A stretch of 64,000 bases of DNA, taken from NCBI RefSeq assembly GCF_002072105.2, contig NZ_MTBC01000001.1:588544-652543 (forward strand), given 5' to 3'. Below are positions 16,543-23,837 of the stretch, piece after piece (within the stretch, counting starts at the first letter, position 1; each line of letters opens with the position of its first letter). The notes below the pieces were generated by a model. That model was not told the DNA's origin and ran no database searches. It saw only the letters and a program-made list of their open reading frames with translations. The position numbers and the translations under genes are program-made. This DNA comes from Croceivirga radicis. Lineage in GTDB: Bacteria; Bacteroidota; Bacteroidia; Flavobacteriales; Flavobacteriaceae.

Positions 16543-18599
16543 AGATAGTTCTGTTTGGACCAGAATCTACAGGAAAAACAACTTTGGCCAAAGATTTGGC
16601 GAAGCATTACAACACCAATTGGGTGCCAGAATATGCTAGGGAATATTTACAAGCAAAGTGGGAAACAACGCATAAAACTTGCGAGCCAGAAGACTTAATA
16701 CCTATAGCTATTGGCCAAATGGCCTTGGAAAATAAAATTGCCGAACAAACCAAAGAAATCTTAATCTGTGATACGGATTTGTTAGAGACCAAAGTATATT
16801 CTGAGGCTTATTATATTGGTAGTTGTGATCCTGTTCTTGAGGCCTATGCCCTTAAAAACACGTACCACCTTTATTTACTTACCTACATAGATATTCCTTG
16901 GGAAAAAGACGATTTAAGAGACAAACCTGACCAAAGAGATAAAATGTTTGCCTATTTCCGTAATACCCTAATTAAATATGATAGGAATTTTGTTACTTTA
17001 AAGGGTACACGAGAAAATCGTTTAAAATCAGCCATTAACGCTATAGAAAATTTAAAAAAAAACATGATTCAATTTACAGACCAAGACCTAGAACAATTAA
17101 GACAAAAAGGCATATCCAAAGAAAAAGTATTGAATCAGGTAGAAACGTTTAAAGCCGGGATTCCTTTTGTTAATTTGATTGCTGCAGCCGTTCTTGATAA
17201 GGGTATCAATAAATATTCAACAGAAGAAGAAAAGGATTTAATTGCCTTGTTTCAATCTAAAAAGGAAAGCCTACAATTGTTAAAATTTGTACCAGCTTCA
17301 GGTGCTGCGTCTAGGATGTTCAAGGCTATGTTTAATTTTATAGAAGCATATGACCCAAAACAAAAAACCTTAGCGGCCTATATAGAAGAAAAAGGAGACA
17401 AAGCGGTGCAAAAATTTGTTTCTGGCATCAAGAATTTTCCATTTTATGAGAAGATAATAGCCAAAATTGGCGAAAAAGATTCCGATGGCGCTATGGCACA
17501 CGCATTTGTAACTTACATGTTATCTAATGAGGGGCTTAACTATGGTTTTTATCCAAAAGGATTATTGCCATTTCACCAATACGAAGATGGAAGTGCCACT
17601 CCATTTGAGGAACATTTAAAAGAAGCTGCGCTTTACGCTGCTTCTGGTAAAAAGGCCAATTTGCATTTTACCATTTCGCCACAGCATCAAGAGATGTTTG
17701 CAGAAGAAGAAGCTGCTGCAAGCCCTAAAATCAACAAAAAAACTGGGGTAGTATTCAATATAGGATACTCGAATCAAAAACCCGCAACAGACACCTTAGC
17801 GGTTAATTTGGACAACACACCTTTTAGAAACCAAGATGGGTCTATTTTGTTTAGACCGGGTGGCCACGGAGCACTAATAGAAAATTTAAATGATGTAACC
17901 GCAGACATTATTTTTATAAAAAACATAGACAACGTGGTCATTGCCAAAAACCTTGAAGCGGTTGCCAATAGTAAAAAAATGCTAGCAGGCGTATTGCTAC
18001 AAGTACAAGAAAAAGCGTTTGATTTTGCGGCTAAATTGGAAGCCACAGAAATAAGTAGTGCTTTATTGGACGAAATTGCCAACTTTTTACAACAAAAATT
18101 AAACGTTCGTTTTGATACGAATTTTGAGCAGCTTACGAATCTGGAGAAAACTGCGGTGTTAAAAGCTAAAATAAACAGGCCAATACGTGTATGTGGTATG
18201 GTTAAAAATGAAGGTGAGCCGGGCGGAGGTCCGTTTTTTATTCAAGATGGGGATGGCAACATGTCATTACAAATTATAGAATCTGCCCAGATAAATACAG
18301 ATGATAATGCTCAGATGGACATTCTTAATAACAGCACACATTTTAATCCAGTTGATTTAGTGTGTGGGGTTAAAAATTATAAGGGAGAAAAATACAATTT
18401 ATTGGATTTTGTAGACTCTAAACAAGGTTTTATAACAGGAAAAACTAAAGAAGGGAAAGAATTAAAAGCACTTGAGTTACCTGGACTGTGGAATGGTGCC
18501 ATGGCTTATTGGAACACTATTTTTGTAGAGGTACCTTTGGTAACTTTTAATCCGGTTAAAACAGTGAACGATTTGCTAAAACCTACACATCAGGTATAA
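16503..18599 (+). CDS. Fusion: NadR-like nucleoside kinase + DUF4301 domain
   Basis: 698 residues in two parts. Residues 1-187 form a P-loop kinase like the ribosylnicotinamide kinase domain of NadR: GPESTGKTTLAKDLA (about 19-33), EYAREYLQ, and the DTDLLETKVYSEAYY segment. Residues 188-698 are DUF4301, normally a separate protein in flavobacteria as I recall it, starting at the internal Met of MIQFTDQDLEQLRQKG. DUF4301 carries motifs reminiscent of UDP-sugar pyrophosphorylase-type nucleotidyltransferases (VPASGAASRM, YPKGLLPF, FRPGGHGALIENLND, FIKNIDNVV); this is my inference. The junction lies on nine A residues (17054-17062), and one base fewer would give ...NLKKT-stop with an ATGA overlap onto DUF4301. 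It overlaps pnuC by 40 bp, so import and trapping by phosphorylation are probably coupled. Confidence 0.85.
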   Translation: MEKKLEQQPTDLLKIVLFGPESTGKTTLAKDLAKHYNTNWVPEYAREYLQAKWETTHKTCEPEDLIPIAIGQMALENKIAEQTKEILICDTDLLETKVYSEAYYIGSCDPVLEAYALKNTYHLYLLTYIDIPWEKDDLRDKPDQRDKMFAYFRNTLIKYDRNFVTLKGTRENRLKSAINAIENLKKNMIQFTDQDLEQLRQKGISKEKVLNQVETFKAGIPFVNLIAAAVLDKGINKYSTEEEKDLIALFQSKKESLQLLKFVPASGAASRMFKAMFNFIEAYDPKQKTLAAYIEEKGDKAVQKFVSGIKNFPFYEKIIAKIGEKDSDGAMAHAFVTYMLSNEGLNYGFYPKGLLPFHQYEDGSATPFEEHLKEAALYAASGKKANLHFTISPQHQEMFAEEEAAASPKINKKTGVVFNIGYSNQKPATDTLAVNLDNTPFRNQDGSILFRPGGHGALIENLNDVTADIIFIKNIDNVVIAKNLEAVANSKKMLAGVLLQVQEKAFDFAAKLEATEISSALLDEIANFLQQKLNVRFDTNFEQLTNLEKTAVLKAKINRPIRVCGMVKNEGEPGGGPFFIQDGDGNMSLQIIESAQINTDDNAQMDILNNSTHFNPVDLVCGVKNYKGEKYNLLDFVDSKQGFITGKTKEGKELKALELPGLWNGAMAYWNTIFVEVPLVTFNPVKTVNDLLKPTHQV

Positions 18600-18620
18600 A
18601 CCAAGGTAATTTTTTAATAA

Positions 18621-18651
18621 AAAGGGCAACTTATAAAGTTGCCCTTTTTAT
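18621..18651 (+). terminator. Terminator of the PPTase-pnuC-kinase gene run
   Basis: AAAGGGCAACTT (18621-18632) pairs perfectly with AAGTTGCCCTTT (18636-18647) and a T run follows. The 18652-18920 gap then holds only AT-rich sequence and a weak promoter-like TTG-N20-TAGATTTTG near 18835-18866. Confidence 0.9.
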
Positions 18652-18920
18652 TTAATCCAAATTGCTTTGTATTCCTATAGTAATAGGGCTTTTAATGGAA
18701 TTACCTATTGTTTTATAAATACCATTATGTGTAGTATAGATTGTATAAAAATTACACATTATGTGTAAAGGTAAACAGCTGTTTATACAACTTTATTTTA
18801 TGGCTTATTTTTTAATATTCTGAAAATAAGATAGTTGCGTTTTTTTAGGTTGGAGGTTAGATTTTGGAATCATTTTTTCTCTATACCTAGAACAAAGTTT
18901 AACATTAAAACACAGACAAC

Positions 18921-19220
18921 ATGAAAAAGTTATTATTTGCCACAGCATTAGCAATTGGAAGTTTATCAGCAGTAAGTGCAGCTACAGCAACACTACATGA
19001 TGGTATCATGAGCGAAGTTATCGCAGAAGATTTTAAAGAAATTGCGGTTGCAGATTTACCAGCAGCAGTTACAGATGCTCTAGAAGCAGATTTTGCAGGG
19101 GCAACCATAAATAAAGCTTACGTAAACGAAAAAGAAGAGTATAAGCTTGAAATAACCGCAGCAGACGGTAGCATGGAAACCCTTTATGCCGATGCAGAAG
19201 GGAATTGGTTAGACATGTAA
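18921..19220 (+). CDS. Small exported PepSY-like protein
   Basis: A 99-residue protein with a clear signal peptide (MKKLLFATALAIGSLSAVSA) and a mature part of about 79 residues. The pattern LPAAVTDALEADFAGATINKAYV, then EEYKLEITAADGSMETLYADAEGNWL, matches the PepSY-like (BLIP-like) fold common in small Bacteroidota periplasmic proteins. It is a single gene closed by its own terminator, upstream of the NtrC-type regulator. Function unknown; family proteins are thought to bind or inhibit peptidases, but nothing here proves that. Confidence 0.82.
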   Translation: MKKLLFATALAIGSLSAVSAATATLHDGIMSEVIAEDFKEIAVADLPAAVTDALEADFAGATINKAYVNEKEEYKLEITAADGSMETLYADAEGNWLDM

Positions 19221-19255
19221 TAAGTTTAAGTTTGCGCTAGTTGAGTCTAGATAGA

Positions 19256-19287
19256 AAGGGCCACCCTTAATTGGGTGGTCCTTTTTT
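19256..19287 (+). terminator. Terminator of the PepSY-like gene
   Basis: AAGGGCCACCC (19256-19266) pairs with GGGTGGTCCTT (19273-19283) around TTAATT, and a T run follows. Confidence 0.88.
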
Positions 19288-19369
19288 GTTATTGTATATA
19301 ATTTAAGATTTCTTTAGAAACTAAAGCATAGAATGCAAACGTATCTTTGTTAGGTAACCCTAACAGATT

Positions 19370-20722
19370 ATGCCCAAAATTCTTGTTGTAGATGATGATG
19401 TAGCTTTTTGTAATATGCTAAAAGGCTACTTAGAGCGTCAAAAGTATACCGTTTTCAATGCTTTTGGGGTACAACAGGCGTTACAAATTATGGATGAAAA
19501 CATTTTAGATGTTTTGTTGACCGATTTAAGACTACCAAATGGTACGGGCATAGAGTTGTTGGATAAGATTAGGGTAAAAGGTCTAAAAACCCAAGTTGTA
19601 GTAATGACGGGTTATGCAGAGGTAAGTAGTGCGGTGGCCGCTATGAAAAAAGGAGCGGCAGATTATATAGCCAAACCCTTTTCGCCAAATGCATTATTAG
19701 AAACGTTACAAAAAATACAATCGGTAGCGCCAAATACAGGGCCCGCCACAGAAACTAAACCGAAACAGGATTTATCCAATAGAGTTATGGGTATAAGTGA
19801 TGCGGCAGTTCAATTAAACAATCATATAGCCCTTGTGGCGCCAACCAATATGTCCGTTTTTATAAATGGGGCTAGTGGCACGGGCAAGGAGGTTACGGCA
19901 AAAGCAATTCATGACCTTAGCAAGCGCTGTACTAGTAGTTTTATTGCCGTAGACTGTGGGGCCATACCTAAGGAGTTAGCGGCAAGTGAATTTTTTGGTC
20001 ATGTTAAAGGGAGTTTTACAGGTGCGGTAGAAGATAAGGTGGGTTGTTTTGAGGCTAGTTCTGGTGGCACCCTATTTTTGGATGAGGTTGGTAATTTATC
20101 GTATGAAAATCAAGTGCAGTTATTAAGGGCTTTACAGGAACGCAGCATTAAAAAAGTGGGTAGTACCAAAGAAACTCCGGTAGACATACGTTTGGTCTCT
20201 GCAACAAATGAGAACCTGGAACAAGCAGTAGCCGATGGCAGATTTAGGGAGGATCTTTTTCATCGTTTAAATGAATTTACGATTAACGTACCTTCCTTAA
20301 AAGAACGAAATTTAGATTTGCCATTGTTCATTGATTATTTTTTGAACAAAGCCAATGCAGAATTACATAAAGATGTTAAGGGGTTTACTAATGACGCTTT
20401 AAGTATTCTGAAAAAGTATCCTTGGCCAGGAAATTTTAGGGAACTTCAAAATTTAATTAAGCGCTTGGTATTATTATGTCAAGAAAAAGAAATAGATGTA
20501 GCTCTAATACCGGAACACATGAAAAATAAGGCTAATTCAAACGTTGAATCTAGTGTAGAAAACGCCGCGGTAAACTGGGTAGATAAAGAAATCTTAGAAA
20601 AAAGGCGAATTGAAGAGGCCTTGGTACAAACAAAATATAATAAGTCTAAAGCAGCAAAACTCCTGCAAATAACTCGTAAAACACTTTACAACAGAATGGC
20701 TTATTACAAATTAGACCTGTAA
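19370..20722 (+). CDS. Sigma-54-dependent response regulator (NtrC family)
   Basis: 450 residues: receiver domain (1-120; acidic pair D8/D9, phospho-acceptor D52 in LLTDLRLP, Lys in AKPFSP), AAA+ domain (about 140-375; Walker A GASGTGKE, Walker B GGTLFLDEVGN) and a Fis-type HTH at the C-terminus (KSKAAKLLQITRKTLYNRM). The sigma-54 contact loop reads GSFTGA instead of GAFTGA. It activates RpoN promoters when phosphorylated. The convergent hybrid kinase overlaps its 3' end by 12 bp and is the obvious partner, probably passing phosphate from its HPt domain. I found no convincing -24/-12 site near the neighbouring genes, so targets are unknown. Confidence 0.93.
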   Translation: MPKILVVDDDVAFCNMLKGYLERQKYTVFNAFGVQQALQIMDENILDVLLTDLRLPNGTGIELLDKIRVKGLKTQVVVMTGYAEVSSAVAAMKKGAADYIAKPFSPNALLETLQKIQSVAPNTGPATETKPKQDLSNRVMGISDAAVQLNNHIALVAPTNMSVFINGASGTGKEVTAKAIHDLSKRCTSSFIAVDCGAIPKELAASEFFGHVKGSFTGAVEDKVGCFEASSGGTLFLDEVGNLSYENQVQLLRALQERSIKKVGSTKETPVDIRLVSATNENLEQAVADGRFREDLFHRLNEFTINVPSLKERNLDLPLFIDYFLNKANAELHKDVKGFTNDALSILKKYPWPGNFRELQNLIKRLVLLCQEKEIDVALIPEHMKNKANSNVESSVENAAVNWVDKEILEKRRIEEALVQTKYNKSKAAKLLQITRKTLYNRMAYYKLDL

Positions 20723-23098
20723 ATAGTCTTTTATTTCGTTTAGTGTTTGTTGCAATTTATGGTTAAGTTCGTTCTGGTAAATGGTGTTGCCATTACTCTC
20801 AAGTTCTTCCAAAAAAGATATAACATCTTTTATTTCTAAAAGCCTAAACATAGGAAGCATTCTATGGGCTGTCTCTCTAATGGTAACAGAATCCCTTTTT
20901 AGTAAGGCTTTGTTTATTATACTACTATTTTTTAAGGTCTCTTCATAAAAAGTAAGTAGATTTTCTTTCAGTTTAATGTTAACCTCTTTTGGGTCTAAAA
21001 ATCCAACTAGCTTTTCCGGATTAAATGTTTCAAACTCCGGTACCGTTTCTTGGTTAGTATTTTCTATAACTGTTTCATAACCTAGATAGGTTTTTAACAT
21101 TTGCACTAGCATGTCTTTTGAAAAAGGTTTATGTATCAAATCGGTAAATCCCGCTTGGGTGCAATCCCCTTTTGTTAACCCCATATCACCTGTCATAGCA
21201 ATTATGGGTTGCCCTTTATAGTGTTTAAAGGTGTTCTTGAATCTATCTAAAACCTCAAATCCCGTATAATTGGGCATTTGCATATCGGTTATTACTAAAT
21301 CATATTCCATATTTGCTATATCAGGAACCTTTTCAAAGTCATTGTATGCTAGAAAATCTATTTGTAGTTGTTTAAAAAAGGTGGTGGTCAATTCCAATAG
21401 ATATGGGTCATCGTCTATAATTATAACTTTTGCCTTTCTAGTTGTTGGTAAAGTTGTTGGGAGGTTAAGAGTGTTGACAGTTTCCACAGGAATTTTAACT
21501 ACAAATGTGGTTCCTATGTTTTCTACACTGGTAAAATTAATGGAACCATTAAGTAGCTCGGTTATTTTTTTAGCTATAGTTAAACCAAGGCCGTAACCTT
21601 GACTTTTTGCTGTGCTTTCTGCTTGGGTAAACTCGTTAAATATTGTATTCTGTAAGGTGTTTGGTATGCCAGTGCCCGTATCGGCTATGTTCACCACAAT
21701 AAAATTATCTTCTAATCGTCCAGATACCTTTACATGGCCTTCTTTCGTAAATTTAAATGCATTTGAAATTAAGTTGTTCAATACCTGTCTAAACCTAAAA
21801 GGATCGGTCTTAAAAGTATTGTTTAATTCTGGGGCAAGGTCAATTATTAATGCGATAGAGCTGTTGGTGGGCCTTAAACTTTGGGCGGCAGATGTTATGA
21901 GTTGTGCTGGTACAAATTGGGTTGGGGTTAGCTGTAACTTACCTGCTTCAAGTTTAGAAAAATCCAGCAAATCATTAGCCAGTTGGTTTACTTGGCTGGC
22001 CGCCAATTGTATGTTATTAATGTATTTTTGGCTTTCGGTAGCGTTGTTGGCTTCCGGTAGTAACTCTGCATACCCTTTAATCAATCCTAAAGGGCTTCGC
22101 ATATCATGGCTCACTGTTTTAATAAGCTGCTCCCTTGCTTGTAAAAGTTGCTTGGTATAGGTGTTGGCTTGATCTAATTGCCAACTTAAGCGTTGTACTT
22201 TTCTAAAATCTCGACTTATAAAGTAGATAGATAATAAAATAATGACAATAGCTATAAGCCCCAGCCATTTTATATTATTTGTGCTTTTTTTAAGGGCAAG
22301 GGATTGATTTACATTGGCCTGCGTAGCTTGTAAAAGTACTTCTTGTTCTAACGTTGAGGTTAAATTGGTAAGTTTTTGAGAAATTTCTAGATCCATTCTC
22401 AATATCTGTAACTCTTTAGATGCAATTTGTCTATTTTGGTTTTGTTGCTTAATCTTTGTTTGTAGTAGTAAATTCTGTGTGGCTATAAGTACACTGTCAA
22501 TCAACCTTCGTTCTTGTTCTACGGTTTGCTCCCTCTTGGCGTTTTTATTTAATATTTCTGCATAATCAATTACAGATTGTTGGGTTTTCTTTGGCAATTG
22601 GTCAAAATTGGGAACAAGTGCCCTTGGTGTAATTGTACCCACATTAGCCTCTACGGTTTTTATTTTTTGTAAAAGACTATCTATTGATTGTGTTGCGATG
22701 TTTTCTTTATCTAGTTTCCTTAACTGGTTATTGTTTAAAACTTTTTGTTTTAGCAACCCACTTAAGCTATCTAATATGGTGGTACGCTTTGCGTTTTCCA
22801 TTTGGTTTTTTAGCTCCCCGATTTCTAAAAGAATACTATCAACTTTAACAGCGTATTTTACAAATTGCGAGGAATTGTTGTTTTGTAAGGCCAGTTTGGA
22901 TAAACTTTCTGCCTCGTAAATAGAGTTGGTTAGCTTATTGATTAACAATAGCTGGCTTTCCTTTGGGCTTAATTCTTCTTTTTTAGGTAGTATATTATCT
23001 AGTTCTAGATAAAAAAACCAACCTGCCCAAAGCGTTAGTGCGGCTAACAACAAGTAGCTAAATACAATTTTAAAAATAAAATTTTTCTTCTTTTTCAA
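20711..23098 (-). CDS. Hybrid sensor histidine kinase with REC and HPt domains
   Basis: 795 residues. Two membrane helices (about 9-29 and 276-296) bracket a roughly 245-residue, strongly helical periplasmic sensor rich in Gln, Asn and Lys. Then come HisKA (H331 in VSHDMRSPLG), HATPase (NLISNAFKF, DTGTGIP, GYGLGLTIAKK), a receiver (D605 in ITDMQMPN) and a C-terminal HPt domain (H745 in RETAHRML). This is a complete His-Asp-His relay whose final Asp is probably D52 of the convergent NtrC-type regulator. The signal is unknown. The genes overlap tail to tail, an unusual arrangement for a cognate pair. Confidence 0.92.
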   Translation of the reverse strand: MKKKKNFIFKIVFSYLLLAALTLWAGWFFYLELDNILPKKEELSPKESQLLLINKLTNSIYEAESLSKLALQNNNSSQFVKYAVKVDSILLEIGELKNQMENAKRTTILDSLSGLLKQKVLNNNQLRKLDKENIATQSIDSLLQKIKTVEANVGTITPRALVPNFDQLPKKTQQSVIDYAEILNKNAKREQTVEQERRLIDSVLIATQNLLLQTKIKQQNQNRQIASKELQILRMDLEISQKLTNLTSTLEQEVLLQATQANVNQSLALKKSTNNIKWLGLIAIVIILLSIYFISRDFRKVQRLSWQLDQANTYTKQLLQAREQLIKTVSHDMRSPLGLIKGYAELLPEANNATESQKYINNIQLAASQVNQLANDLLDFSKLEAGKLQLTPTQFVPAQLITSAAQSLRPTNSSIALIIDLAPELNNTFKTDPFRFRQVLNNLISNAFKFTKEGHVKVSGRLEDNFIVVNIADTGTGIPNTLQNTIFNEFTQAESTAKSQGYGLGLTIAKKITELLNGSINFTSVENIGTTFVVKIPVETVNTLNLPTTLPTTRKAKVIIIDDDPYLLELTTTFFKQLQIDFLAYNDFEKVPDIANMEYDLVITDMQMPNYTGFEVLDRFKNTFKHYKGQPIIAMTGDMGLTKGDCTQAGFTDLIHKPFSKDMLVQMLKTYLGYETVIENTNQETVPEFETFNPEKLVGFLDPKEVNIKLKENLLTFYEETLKNSSIINKALLKRDSVTIRETAHRMLPMFRLLEIKDVISFLEELESNGNTIYQNELNHKLQQTLNEIKDYLQV

Positions 23099-23244
23099 AA
23101 TAGATGTAAAAGCCCAAATTTACTGAGGTAAAGGCGCCTTTAGCACCAATAAAAAGTTAATTGTTAACGCAAAAAATTATTTTTTTTTGATGAAAAAGTG
23201 ACCCATTTAAAAATGTGGTGTCTTAATAATAGAAAGCAAAAGAA

Positions 23245-23391
23245 ATGAAAGATTTATTACGATCACTATTTTTTGGATTAGCCTTTTTGGTATCGGTTTC
23301 AGTTGCCGCCTTTGCGGTTAATGAAGATACCACCAAAGAGAAGCAAATCGTGATAAAATCTAACAGTAATGAAATTCATATTCCGTCTTAG
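23245..23391 (+). CDS. 48-residue candidate secreted peptide
   Basis: A short ORF starting at an ATG: a basic start (MKDLLRSLFFG), a hydrophobic stretch (LAFLVSVSVAAFA) and a polar 24-residue tail rich in Lys, Asn and Ser (VNEDTTKEKQIVIKSN). It looks like a signal peptide plus a tiny mature peptide with an A-F-A cleavage site. A perfect terminator lies 40 bp downstream, which supports a real transcript. It is divergent from the hybrid kinase, 146 bp away. I do not recognise a family. It could be a two-component-linked small protein or a leaderless lipoprotein relative. Confidence 0.6.
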   Translation: MKDLLRSLFFGLAFLVSVSVAAFAVNEDTTKEKQIVIKSNSNEIHIPS

Positions 23392-23430
23392 TCGAAAGAC
23401 CGGCGGATCATTGGTTGGTTGATTTGGTTG

Positions 23431-23466
23431 AAGGGCCGTAAGGTCTTACTTACGGCCCTTTCTTTT
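23431..23466 (+). terminator. Terminator of the 48-residue ORF
   Basis: AAGGGCCGTAAG (23431-23442) pairs perfectly with CTTACGGCCCTT (23449-23460), followed by TCTTTT. Confidence 0.9.
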
Positions 23467-23517
23467 AAATTGAGCAACACATAAAAATTTTTAAGATGAT
23501 GCTATATTACACTAACC

Positions 23518-23613
23518 ATGCGTTATCTACGGTCAATGACAAACAGAGATAATTTTTCCATGTATCCCCCAAATCAATGGTTTGTTAGATTGATCATAAA
23601 AAGACTGCTTTAA
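23518..23613 (+). other. Possible 31-residue ORF or small RNA between two terminators
   Basis: Between the terminators at 23431-23466 and 23599-23626 lie about 130 bp with no recognised gene. They contain an ATG ORF of 31 codons (MRYLRSMTNRDNFSMYPPNQ, then a basic WFVRLIIKRLL tail) whose stop sits in the second hairpin. The dedicated terminator suggests a short transcript, coding or not. No clear promoter is visible, so this is tentative. Confidence 0.3.
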
Positions 23614-23626
23614 GCAGTCTTTTTTG
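23599..23626 (+). terminator. Second strong terminator, before the TPP riboswitch
   Basis: AAGACTGCTT (23601-23610) pairs with AAGCAGTCTT (23612-23621), with A and T flanks and a long T run. It insulates the riboswitch transcript from upstream. Confidence 0.85.
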
Positions 23627-23660
23627 TTTTTTGTTTTTTTCGGTTTTACATTTGCGGCTT

Positions 23661-23745
23661 ATCTCTAAGGGGTGCTTCTTTTTTTAGAGGCTGAGATTAT
23701 ACCCATTGAACCTGGGCGGGTAATGCCGCTAAGGGAAGGCACTCA
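23661..23745 (+). promoter_or_regulatory. TPP riboswitch (THI element)
   Basis: The thiamine-pyrophosphate aptamer core is unmistakable: AGGGGTGC (23668-23675), GGCTGAGAT (23689-23697), ACCCATTGAACCTG (23701-23714) and GGGTAATGCC (23718-23727) followed by GCTAAGGGAA. It lies about 95 bp upstream of the TonB receptor start. Candidate switching elements follow: CCCCTT at 23810-23815 can pair with AAGGGG at 23667-23672 of the aptamer, and CGTAA/TTACG (23821-23825, 23832-23836) forms a hairpin one base before the start codon. No terminator is evident, so control of translation is likely. Confidence 0.95.
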
Positions 23746-23837
23746 GGTGCTTCATGGAATTGCTATGTTTCCTTTGGAAACAAAAAATCAAGTGTAACAA
23801 GAATAATAGCCCCTTTTATTCGTAATATTTTTTACGG

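Noticed and set aside
19974..20040. GSFTGA loop as evidence for a non-functional sigma-54 activator
   Set aside because: Ser for Ala at this position is a mild change and the rest of the AAA+ motifs are intact; not enough to call it inactive.
23161..23190. TTG followed by a TA-T9-G stretch as promoter of the 48-codon ORF
   Set aside because: The spacing inside the -7 element does not fit TAnnTTTG; the T run makes matches meaningless.
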